The notes beneath the pieces were generated by a model that was not told the origin of the DNA, made no database searches, and worked only from the letters and a program-made list of their open reading frames with translations. Source: Draconibacterium orientale (GTDB lineage: Bacteria > Bacteroidota > Bacteroidia > Bacteroidales > UBA12170). Taken from it: a DNA stretch of 30,026 bases. Every line of letters starts with the position of its first letter. The first letter of the stretch is position 1. This document shows positions 1-6,187 of the stretch, in pieces. The DNA is taken from assembly GCA_020718315.1 (NCBI GenBank), contig DYSK01000007.1:1-30026 (forward strand). The letters are read 5' to 3'. The translations under genes were made by a program, and so were the position numbers.

Positions 1-731
1 ATCGAGCCAAACATTTCCCTGTTCAGTTTTCCCGAATTTTCCCCCATCGGCTTTGGTAATGAGCGGGCAAGTCAATGCGAATGCCTTTCCTCCAACTTTT
101 CGTCGAATCAATTCTGTACCGGTGGTAATATTTCCCCACTGATCGGCACCTCCCATTTGCAGTTTGCAATTTTTATGGGTATATAAATGCAGAAAATCGG
201 TTCCTTGAACAAGTTGATAAGTAAATTCCGTAAACGACATTCCAACTTTAGAATCTTCGCCTATTCGCTTTTTTACGGAATCTTTCGATATCATATAGTT
301 TACGGTGATGTGCTTTCCGATGTCGCGAATAAAATCGAGGAACGAAAAGTCTTTCATCCAATCGTAATTGTTTACGAGTTCTGCGGCATTGGGTTTTGAA
401 GAGTCAAAGTCCAAGAATTTTTTCAACTGCTTTTTTATTCCTTCTTCGTTTTTGCGCAGTACTTTTTCGTCAAGTAGATTTCTTTCTTCCGATTTTCCTG
501 ACGGATCACCTATCATTCCTGTAGCACCGCCTACCAAGGCAAGTGGTTTATGACCTGCTATTTGCAAATGTTTGAGCATCATTACACCAACAAGATGGCC
601 AATGTGTAACGAATCGGCTGTTGGGTCTATCCCTACGTAGGCCGAAATCATCTCTTTTTCCATGATTTCGTCTGTTCCCGGCATCATATCGTGGATCATT
701 CCTCTCCAGCGCAATTCTTCAACAAAATTCA
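1..731 (-). CDS. tyrS: Tyrosyl-tRNA synthetase, N-terminal part (cut by window edge)
   Basis: Class I aminoacyl-tRNA synthetase that charges tRNA-Tyr in the cytoplasm. I translated the minus strand from the ATG at 731; about 243 codons are open to the window edge, so roughly the first half of a protein of about 430 residues is present. The HIGH signature is at residues 43-46, and the KMSKS equivalent has the bacterial TyrRS form KFGKT at residues 231-235. Conserved TyrRS stretches such as MIGDPSGKS and QMGGADQWGN are present. Only the C-terminal anticodon-binding and S4-like part is missing, and that is due to the window end. A perfect -7 box lies at 763-770, about 30 nt before the start, and the rnpA terminator lies upstream, so it is probably its own transcription unit. 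Confidence 0.97.
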
Positions 732-762
732 TAATTCAAGTTTTTGGTTTTTCTGACAAGGC

Positions 763-770
763 GCAAAATT
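763..770 (-). promoter_or_regulatory. Predicted tyrS promoter, -7 box
   Basis: The minus strand reads TAATTTTG, a perfect match to the Bacteroidota -7 consensus TAnnTTTG, 31 nt upstream of the tyrS ATG. A TTTG that could act as the -33 element lies 26 nt further upstream, which is longer than the usual spacing of about 19-21, so the -33 part is doubtful. Confidence 0.5.
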
Positions 771-798
771 AAGGAATATTTTTTGGTTTGCCGCGCTC

Positions 799-832
799 AA
801 AAAAAACGCTGTTGGTCCGATTTCAGCAACAG
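799..832 (-). terminator. Intrinsic terminator downstream of rnpA
   Basis: On the minus strand CTGTTG (832-827) pairs with CAACAG (814-809) across a 12-nt loop, followed two bases later by eight T (806-799). The stem is short (6 bp), but the T-run and its position between rnpA and the tyrS promoter support a terminator. Confidence 0.55.
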
Positions 833-892
833 GGAAAGAAATAATTACCAATCAAGTCAAAATAGAACGATAGAAAATGAATGGCCTATTTA

Positions 893-1288
893 TTATTCAG
901 CATTTTGTTCGGGTTTTTCTTCTGCTAAGCGAAGCAATATTTTTTTCATCTTCTTTTGCAGCTCATCGTATTCAATGCTTGTTTTGGCTACGTAAACAAA
1001 AGCCAATTCCACGGAACTTTTATTTTTTTCAAGTGCTGTATTCAAAATACTTTTATTCAAACGATAGGATTCGCGGCACAAGCGCTTGATTCGGTTCCTG
1101 TCAACAGCCAGCTTAAATTGTTTTTTAGCAACACTAAATAGCACTGATGCTTGGTTGATTTTTTCTCCCTTTTGATGAAAAAAGAAATAAATCTTAAATG
1201 GATAGCTAAAGAAAGTACTTCCTTGCTCAAAAAGCCGGTGAATATCTTTTTTGCTATTGAGCCGTTCCTTTTTTGTAAAGGTGTTCAT
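893..1288 (-). CDS. rnpA: Ribonuclease P protein component
   Basis: Protein subunit of RNase P, which together with the RNA subunit matures the 5' end of tRNA precursors. The protein has 131 residues, normal to slightly long for the family. The basic signature is clear: KKQFKLAVDRNRIKRLCRE around residues 55-73, with RNRIKR at 64-69. It starts at an ATG 25 nt after the stop of hemD and is probably the last gene of a DUF4271-hemD-rnpA transcript. As far as I recall this arrangement is common in Bacteroidota, unlike the dnaA-rpmH context of many other bacteria. A short hairpin with a T-run follows at 799-832. Confidence 0.96.
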   Translation of the reverse strand: MNTFTKKERLNSKKDIHRLFEQGSTFFSYPFKIYFFFHQKGEKINQASVLFSVAKKQFKLAVDRNRIKRLCRESYRLNKSILNTALEKNKSSVELAFVYVAKTSIEYDELQKKMKKILLRLAEEKPEQNAE

Positions 1289-1313
1289 TGTAAGGGAGTT
1301 AAATAGTTAACTC

Positions 1314-2066
1314 CTATTTAGATTTTATCAATTGATCAATATATTCTTCCAAAGCCATTGTCATAGAAGGAGCTGTTTTTGTCGGTGCTTCTATGCTCAA
1401 TTTCAATCCGGCATCCTCAACAGCTTTGCAAGTTGCAGGGCCAAATGCGCCAATTAAGGTTTCGCCTTGTTGATAATTTGGAAAATTGGTAAACAACGAT
1501 TTCACCCCAGAAGGGCTAAAGAAAACCAATAAATCGTATTTATCGATTTCAATAGCAGATAAATCGCTTGCTACGGTTTGATACATAATGGCTTTTGAGT
1601 GCTGGATAGCATTGTCTGTAAGAACTTGCGTTATCTCTTTTTCGGTCACATCAGAACAAGGAAGCAAAAAATTCTCCGTTTTGTGTTTGGAGATTATCTC
1701 CATCAGCTGATCAAAATTTTGTCGGCCGTAGAATATTTTTCGTTTGCGATATTGAATGTATTTCTGAAGATAATGGGCAATGGCTTCCGAAAAGCAGAAA
1801 TATTTCATAGAATCCGGGATTTCGGCGCGCATTTCTTTGGCCAAACGAAAGTAATGATCTACAGCATGTCGGCTTGTAAAAATAACGGCCGTATGATCCA
1901 GAATATGAATTCTGTCTTTTCTGAAATCGATGGCTTTTACACCTTCAATAGTTATAAACTTAAAAAAATCAATATTTACCTTATATTTTTTGGCCAAAAT
2001 ATAATAGGGCGATTTTTCTACCTCAGCGGGTTTGGGTTGCGAGACTAATACGTTTTTAATTTTCAC
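1314..2066 (-). CDS. hemD: Uroporphyrinogen-III synthase
   Basis: Closes and isomerises hydroxymethylbilane to uroporphyrinogen III in haem biosynthesis. At 250 residues it has the usual length. Recognition rests on overall pattern: an N-terminal segment with VLVSQPKP, the central FTSRHAVDHYF, and a C-terminal half with FFSPSGVKSLF and IGAFGPATCKAVEDAGL, which match the two-domain HemD fold. Sequence conservation in this family is weak, so the call also uses position between DUF4271 and rnpA, a context I know from other Bacteroidota. The start codon is GTG at 2066; no ATG is available near it. It lies 47 nt after the DUF4271 stop. Confidence 0.88.
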   Translation of the reverse strand: MKIKNVLVSQPKPAEVEKSPYYILAKKYKVNIDFFKFITIEGVKAIDFRKDRIHILDHTAVIFTSRHAVDHYFRLAKEMRAEIPDSMKYFCFSEAIAHYLQKYIQYRKRKIFYGRQNFDQLMEIISKHKTENFLLPCSDVTEKEITQVLTDNAIQHSKAIMYQTVASDLSAIEIDKYDLLVFFSPSGVKSLFTNFPNYQQGETLIGAFGPATCKAVEDAGLKLSIEAPTKTAPSMTMALEEYIDQLIKSK

Positions 2067-2113
2067 AGGTAAAAAAATTTATTCGTTAAACACAAAACCC
2101 TTTTATGATAAAA

Positions 2114-2902
2114 CTATACGCTTAGTTTGTATACAAAGAAAAGAGGCAACACTTCAAGGCTGCAAAGGTATAAAAATAAATAAGACCGTGAAAAATTTGT
2201 GCAGCTCAATCCTATACGAAAGGCACGAAATAAGCGATAAATCCACAAGACCAACAATATAGCAATGGCGACAAAAAGAATTATCTGAATAGAAGAATAA
2301 ACGTACAAAATCAACAAGGGAAATAAAAATAGTCCTTCCGTGATTTGAAACAAATAATGATCTAAAAGGTATTGTTTCGTTACAAGCGCAGTATCAAACA
2401 ATTTTCCTAAAAACCAAATAGCCGAAAATTTTAGAAAATAGACACTAAAAACACCGCCAAAGAAAAGAAAAAATTTTTCCAGAAAAGAAAAATGAAACGA
2501 CTTTGGCAGGTACGAATCGATTGCCTTCAGACCAAACATCGAAATTGTAAATAAGTAAAGGGCAATAAGGAGAACGGGATATCCTTGTTTCAATATATTT
2601 CCTTCTCGATGAAATTGTTTTAAATGCTGCAAATTAAAGCTGGCAGCAAGCAGTTGCCGCAACTTAAACGTATAGTTGAGTCGCGTAATCAAGATGATGA
2701 TTACCCAGAAAAACAAACTAAGATGAACCCACGAAGGAATGCCCGATTCTTGTTGACGCCGATTGTAAACCAAGGACGTTTCTTCTTTCTGAACAAGGAA
2801 GCGCACTTTTAGCATAGCCGTTGAATCCCATTGCGGAACCGCATCGGAAAAACTAATCCAATCTGCATGGTTGATCTTAAATAATGTATCCGCCTGATTC
2901 AT
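2114..2902 (-). CDS. DUF4271 family integral membrane protein
   Basis: Membrane protein of 262 residues of unknown function, matching in layout the DUF4271 family found next to hemD in Bacteroidota. Residues 1-60 are soluble and the first membrane helix is near residues 62-77 (WVHLSLFFWVIIILI). Further hydrophobic helices lie near 110-127, 140-165, 185-222 and at the C-terminus (LYLCSLEVLPLFFVYKL), giving about six or seven segments. The ATG at 2902 sits only 5 nt after a perfect -7 box, so its mRNA may be nearly leaderless. It is probably the first gene of a transcript with hemD and rnpA. The family name comes from context and topology, not from a motif. Confidence 0.8.
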   Translation of the reverse strand: MNQADTLFKINHADWISFSDAVPQWDSTAMLKVRFLVQKEETSLVYNRRQQESGIPSWVHLSLFFWVIIILITRLNYTFKLRQLLAASFNLQHLKQFHREGNILKQGYPVLLIALYLFTISMFGLKAIDSYLPKSFHFSFLEKFFLFFGGVFSVYFLKFSAIWFLGKLFDTALVTKQYLLDHYLFQITEGLFLFPLLILYVYSSIQIILFVAIAILLVLWIYRLFRAFRIGLSCTNFSRSYLFLYLCSLEVLPLFFVYKLSV

Positions 2903-2907
2903 GCGTG

Positions 2908-2915
2908 CAAAAATA
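2908..2915 (-). promoter_or_regulatory. Predicted promoter of DUF4271-hemD-rnpA, -7 box
   Basis: The minus strand reads TATTTTTG (TAnnTTTG consensus), ending 5 nt before the ATG. The transcript would start at or within a few bases of the start codon. No TTTG is seen at the expected -33 distance. Confidence 0.45.
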
Positions 2916-3008
2916 CATATTGTTCTGAGATTTCTTTTGGAAAATTAGCAGAAGATTCTATTCCAAAACCTATGCCCCAGCACATAAACTGATTGTTTTT
3001 TGCACAAA

Positions 3009-4013
3009 TCACATCAAGAAAATGCCTTCCTTTTTCGATTGTGCTTTAAACGTATCGGGCCACAGACCAACCTGCACTTCGCCAATGTGTTTTTTGCGCA
3101 ACATAAACATACAAACTCTCGACTGTCCAATGCCACCGCCAATGCTTTGAGGAAGTTGGTTGGAAAGCAAAAGCTGATGGAACAAAAGCTCCTTGCGGTA
3201 AAGCTGTCCTTTTTCTTCGAGTTGTTTCACAAGAGCTGTTTCGTCCACACGAATCCCCATCGAAGAGAGCTCAAAAGCCATTTCCAACACCGGATTCCAA
3301 ACCAAGATATCTCCATTCAAACCTGTATATCTATCTGTGTTTAAACTGCTCCAATCATCGTAATCGGGAGCGCGGCCATCGTGGATTTCGCCATTGCTCA
3401 ATTTTCCCCCAATGCCAATAATAAAAACAGCTCCATAGATTTTCGTTATGGCCGTTTCGCGCTCTTTGCCCGAAAGTGCAGGATACATCTGAAGCAATTC
3501 TTCGGTATGAATGAAGTGTATTTTTTCGGGCAAAACAGATGAAATTTCCGAATAGCGTTCTTCTATTTTTTTTTCGGTCAATTTGAGTGCTTCGTAGATT
3601 TGATTTACGGTCGATTTTAGAATCTCCAGTGTTCGTTCTTTGGAATCAATGCATTTTTCCCAATCCCACTGATCTACATAAATAGAATGAATGGGCGTAA
3701 AATCTTCGTCGGGGCGAATGGCTCGCATATCGGTCAGGATTCCTTTCCCTTTCTTTATGCCAAGCTCCATCAACCGAATCCGTTTCCATTTAGCCAAGGA
3801 GTTTACCACTACGGCTTGTTGATCCTGCAGCGCTTTTACTGGAAATTTCACGCTTCTTTCAGTCCCGTTTAAATCGTCGTTTATTCCTGTTCCATCGAGA
3901 ACTAAAATTGGAGATGAGATTTTTGTTAGTTCTAATTGTTTGGCAAATTCTTTTGAAAAAGTTTCTTTCACAAAACTGATTGCCTCTTCTGTTTTTAAAA
4001 TTTCTGTTCCCAT
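3009..4013 (-). CDS. asnA: Aspartate-ammonia ligase (asparagine synthetase A)
   Basis: Makes asparagine from aspartate, ammonia and ATP (AMP-forming), in the cytoplasm. The protein is 334 residues, against about 330 for the E. coli enzyme, and is related to the class II aspartyl-tRNA synthetase core. Diagnostic stretches are NSLAKWKR (71-78), RPDED (100-104), YVDQWDWEK (112-120), GIGGKLSNG and RAPDYDDW in the middle, GDILVWNP, and GGGIGQSR (292-299). It starts at the ATG at 4013. It has its own promoter and a 310-nt leader holding two Asn-rich ORFs and two terminators (4017-4361). This strongly suggests control by asparaginyl-tRNA supply rather than by an AsnC-type regulator. The next gene on the same strand is 106 nt away and has its own -7 box. 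Confidence 0.98.
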   Translation of the reverse strand: MGTEILKTEEAISFVKETFSKEFAKQLELTKISSPILVLDGTGINDDLNGTERSVKFPVKALQDQQAVVVNSLAKWKRIRLMELGIKKGKGILTDMRAIRPDEDFTPIHSIYVDQWDWEKCIDSKERTLEILKSTVNQIYEALKLTEKKIEERYSEISSVLPEKIHFIHTEELLQMYPALSGKERETAITKIYGAVFIIGIGGKLSNGEIHDGRAPDYDDWSSLNTDRYTGLNGDILVWNPVLEMAFELSSMGIRVDETALVKQLEEKGQLYRKELLFHQLLLSNQLPQSIGGGIGQSRVCMFMLRKKHIGEVQVGLWPDTFKAQSKKEGIFLM

Positions 4014-4016
4014 GTT

Positions 4017-4151
4017 TTATTTGTTTCTATTGAAGTTTGTTTTAAAATCTAAGCATAAAAAAAGCCTGCTGATAAGGCAGGCTTCCAATGCACAATGCAT
4101 CCGCCTGCTGGGTGGAGGATTGTTATTATTATTTGTATTGATTTGTACCAT
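4017..4151 (-). CDS. Predicted Asn leader peptide 2 of asnA (44 codons)
   Basis: The minus-strand ORF starts at the ATG at 4151; the codon two before it is a stop, so no longer in-frame start exists. Residues 5-11 are N-T-N-N-N-N-N (AAT ACA AAT AAT AAT AAC AAT), six Asn in seven codons, followed at once by P-P-P (codons 12-14). Codons 15-17 contain GCAGGC, which can pair with the 5' arm of terminator 2. Unlike classical leader peptides the frame has no stop before the terminator. It runs through the terminator stem and ends with TAA at 4019-4017, 3 nt before the asnA ATG and in the same frame. The 3' part may not normally be translated. No Shine-Dalgarno is visible, which is usual here. Interpreted as the sensor of the second attenuator. 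Confidence 0.72.
   Translation of the reverse strand: MVQINTNNNNNPPPSRRMHCALEACLISRLFLCLDFKTNFNRNK
4057..4084 (-). terminator. Attenuator terminator 2 upstream of asnA
   Basis: On the minus strand AAGCCTGC (4084-4077) pairs perfectly with GCAGGCTT (4069-4062) over a 7-nt loop, and seven T follow (4063-4057). There is no such T-run on the plus strand. It lies inside leader ORF 2, 43 nt before the asnA start, so it can only work as a conditional terminator of the asnA transcript. Confidence 0.82.
4077..4108 (-). promoter_or_regulatory. Predicted antiterminator 2
   Basis: GCAGGC (4108-4103, within leader codons 15-17) can pair with GCCTGC (4082-4077), which is the 5' arm of terminator 2. The enclosed bases form their own hairpin, ATGCA (4100-4096) with TGCAT (4092-4088) over a 3-nt loop. 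The GCAGGC element occurs twice, once here and once as the 3' arm of the terminator, so the middle GCCTGC has two mutually exclusive partners. Confidence 0.65.
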
Positions 4152-4171
4152 TTGCTAAATTGGATTAAACT

Positions 4172-4203
4172 AAAAAAGGCCTCCCAGATTTTGGAAGGCC
4201 TTT
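4172..4203 (-). terminator. Attenuator terminator 1 upstream of asnA
   Basis: On the minus strand AAAGGCCTTCC (4203-4193) pairs with GGGAGGCCTTT (4185-4175), 11 bp with one G-U, over a 7-nt loop and followed by a T-run (4177-4172). It lies 19 nt after leader ORF 1 and 20 nt before leader ORF 2. The plus strand also ends in Ts, so it could work in both directions, but there is no plus-strand gene here. Confidence 0.82.
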
Positions 4204-4248
4204 TCGATTTAAAAAATATTTTTCAGATCGTATGAGCAAAAACCTTCC
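4193..4248 (-). promoter_or_regulatory. Predicted antiterminator 1
   Basis: GGAAGGTTTTT (4248-4238), beginning in codon 21 of leader ORF 1, can form an uninterrupted 11-bp helix (six Watson-Crick GC/AT pairs, two G-U, three A-U) with AAAGGCCTTCC (4203-4193). That is exactly the whole 5' arm of terminator 1. The helix encloses 34 nt. It starts 14 nt beyond the last Asn codon, so a ribosome stalled on the Asn codons would leave it free. Confidence 0.65.
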
Positions 4249-4309
4249 CGGTTCGCAACAAATTATTGTTCGAATTAAGATTTAGATTATTGCTCAACAT
4301 ACTTATCAT
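4223..4309 (-). CDS. Predicted Asn leader peptide 1 of asnA (28 codons)
   Basis: Minus-strand ORF of 28 codons plus TGA (4225-4223). A second in-frame ATG at 4300 would give 25 residues. Residues 7-16 are N-N-L-N-L-N-S-N-N-N, seven Asn in ten codons (mostly AAT). The rest has no compositional bias. It begins about 15 nt after the predicted transcription start and is followed 19 nt later by terminator 1. Codons 21-25 hold the sequence able to pair with the terminator's 5' arm. Size, position and codon bias are those of an attenuator leader peptide such as TrpL or HisL, here with Asn as the sensed residue. It is too short to be recognised by homology and no cellular function of the peptide itself is implied. 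Confidence 0.75.
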   Translation of the reverse strand: MISMLSNNLNLNSNNNLLRTGKVFAHTI

Positions 4310-4329
4310 ACACTTGTTTGTTCTTGCGG

Positions 4330-4361
4330 CTAAAGTAAATGGAATATGGCTATTATCCAAA
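4330..4361 (-). promoter_or_regulatory. Predicted promoter of the asnA leader
   Basis: On the minus strand TTTG (4361-4358) and TACTTTAG (4337-4330) are separated by 20 nt, fitting the Bacteroidota TTTG / TAnnTTTG promoter with one mismatch in the -7 box. The start of transcription would be near 4324, just upstream of leader ORF 1. No other consensus -7 box is seen between here and asnA, so both leaders and asnA should be on one transcript. Confidence 0.6.
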
Positions 4362-4418
4362 AAAAAGAATTTATTTAAAATTGGATGTTTGTTGCGCGTT
4401 CATTGCACCGGCAATCAA

Positions 4419-6056
4419 TTAAGATTTGAGTTTCATTTTTGCCGCTTCCAGTGCTTTATCAAAAGAATCAAAAATATTTGATCTGCCAAGCAAATCGACC
4501 AATTTAAACTTTTCCAAACAAACGAACACTTCTTCTCTCACTCCGGATAATACAATTGTTACTCCTGCACTTTTCAGTATTTTGATTACTTCTTTAAAGT
4601 TGATCAATCCGGTGGCATCAATAAAAGGAACATGGCGCATGCGTATGATAAGCACATTGCTCTTGATGCCTGTTTCTTTCAATACTTCGGAATATTGCTT
4701 TACTGATGCAAAAAACAAAGGTCCGCTAATTTCGTAAATCGAAATTCCTTTTTGCAGCGACGAATAATCTTCCAAAACATCACTATCCATACCCATCTGG
4801 ATTTTCCCGCTGATATCGGCCATTCTCTTCATAAAAAGCAAGGCCGAAAGAACCACTCCAACTTCAATCGCTACAGTAAGATCAACCAAAACTGTCAGGA
4901 AAAAGGTGGACAATAAAACGAGAACATCAAAGTAGGAGCCTTTTAGTATTGAACGGAATGTTCGCCATTCGCTCATATTGTAGGCCACCACAAGGAGCAC
5001 ACCGGCCAAAACCGACATAGGAATCAGTTTTGCCCATTTTCCAAAAAAGAGCATAATCAGCAGAAGCGTGATGGAGTGAACGATTCCCGAAATTGGTGTA
5101 CGGCCGCCGTTTTTCACGTTTGTGGCTGTTCGCGCAATGGCTCCTGTAGCCGGAATGCCACCAAAAAAAGGAGTGAAAATATTTGCAATTCCTTGAGCAA
5201 TTAATTCTGTATTGGAGCGATGATTGCCGCTAATCATTCCATCGGCCACCACAGCCGAAAGCAAAGATTCGATTCCTCCCAAAAGGGCAATTGTAAGAGC
5301 CGGAGCAAAATAATACGACAGATTATTCAGATCGATGGATGGAATAGTAAAGCTGAATTTATTGGTAATAGCTCCAAAGAATGTTTCGATTGTAGTAACG
5401 GGCAGATGCGCTATTTGTACAACGCTTGTAATCAGTATAATGGCAAGAAAAGAACCGGGAATTTTGGTGGTTACTTTTCTTGCGTAGATCGTAATCAGTA
5501 TGGTAGCTATCGTTAACACAACGGCATACACATTTAGGCTGTTTATATTTGAGAAATAAACACCCCATTTGGAAATGAAACCGGAAGGGATTTCATCAAT
5601 TTCTAAACCCAAGGCATCTTTTATCTGTGTAGAAAAAATAATCAATGCGATTCCGCTGGTAAATCCTACTATCAGCGGATGAGGAATGTACTTTAAAAGA
5701 TTTCCCAATTTTAACAATCCAAACGCCACAAGCATTATTCCGGCCAAAACAGTTGAAATAATCAGCCCATCGATGCCGTAGTTTTGGACAATTCCATAAA
5801 CGATTACGATAAAAGCGCCGGTTGGGCCGCCAATCTGCACTCTGCTTCCACCTAAAAAAGAAATGATGAATCCTGCAATAATGGCGGTGATTAATCCCTT
5901 TTCGGGCGATACGCCTGAGGCAACAGCAAAAGCAATTGCCAAAGGCAATGCCACAATTCCTACTACAATCCCAGATAAAATATCTTTCGAAAGTTGTTTT
6001 TTACTTATGCCCTTTTTTAGAATACTAAAGAGTTTTGGCCTAAATAATTCTTCCAT
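4419..6056 (-). CDS. SulP family anion transporter with STAS domain
   Basis: Inner-membrane anion transporter (SLC26/SulP) of 545 residues, a normal length. The membrane part covers about residues 20-410, beginning with DILSGIVVGIVALPLAIAFA. It contains the family stretches GGPTGAFIVIV, FTSGIALIIFSTQIKDALG and GGIPATGAIARTATN. A cytoplasmic STAS domain follows at about 430-540 with the DATG loop (PFIDATGLINFKEV). Members carry sulfate, bicarbonate or dicarboxylates, and the substrate cannot be read from the sequence. There is no carbonic anhydrase or sulfate-assimilation gene next to it. It starts at the ATG at 6056 with a perfect -7 box 20 nt upstream. No clear terminator lies right after its stop, but terminator 1 of the asnA leader is 215 nt downstream. 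Confidence 0.94.
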   Translation of the reverse strand: MEELFRPKLFSILKKGISKKQLSKDILSGIVVGIVALPLAIAFAVASGVSPEKGLITAIIAGFIISFLGGSRVQIGGPTGAFIVIVYGIVQNYGIDGLIISTVLAGIMLVAFGLLKLGNLLKYIPHPLIVGFTSGIALIIFSTQIKDALGLEIDEIPSGFISKWGVYFSNINSLNVYAVVLTIATILITIYARKVTTKIPGSFLAIILITSVVQIAHLPVTTIETFFGAITNKFSFTIPSIDLNNLSYYFAPALTIALLGGIESLLSAVVADGMISGNHRSNTELIAQGIANIFTPFFGGIPATGAIARTATNVKNGGRTPISGIVHSITLLLIMLFFGKWAKLIPMSVLAGVLLVVAYNMSEWRTFRSILKGSYFDVLVLLSTFFLTVLVDLTVAIEVGVVLSALLFMKRMADISGKIQMGMDSDVLEDYSSLQKGISIYEISGPLFFASVKQYSEVLKETGIKSNVLIIRMRHVPFIDATGLINFKEVIKILKSAGVTIVLSGVREEVFVCLEKFKLVDLLGRSNIFDSFDKALEAAKMKLKS

Positions 6057-6076
6057 GCTAAATGTTGATTTAATTG

Positions 6077-6084
6077 CAAAATTA
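6077..6084 (-). promoter_or_regulatory. Predicted SulP promoter, -7 box
   Basis: The minus strand reads TAATTTTG, a perfect TAnnTTTG, 20 nt before the SulP ATG; the 5' untranslated region would be about 15 nt. No TTTG is seen at -33. Confidence 0.45.
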
Positions 6085-6132
6085 ACGTTTCCATAGTTTT
6101 TCGGTCTTGTTTTCTAAGGAAATTATTTTTCT

Positions 6133-6171
6133 GATAAAATCTTCGTGGAGTCATTCAGAATTTATTTTATC
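6133..6171 (-). repeat. AT-rich inverted repeat between VIT1-family gene and SulP
   Basis: GATAAAAT (6133-6140) and ATTTTATC (6164-6171) are perfect inverted arms of 8 bp around 23 nt, 17 nt after the stop of the upstream gene. It could be a weak terminator on the minus strand, since A and T follow, but the stem is almost pure A-T. Confidence 0.25.
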
Positions 6172-6187
6172 ATCCAAAAAGCAAAGC

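Noticed and set aside
1599..2048. 149-codon open frame on the plus strand
   Set aside because: Antisense to hemD; composition is not protein-like and hemD is well supported.
4119..4139. Asn codon run explained as simple AAT repeat
   Set aside because: The run is mixed (AAT, ACA, AAC), a second independent Asn-rich ORF with a different codon pattern lies upstream, and both precede terminators with alternative pairings; chance is a poorer explanation.
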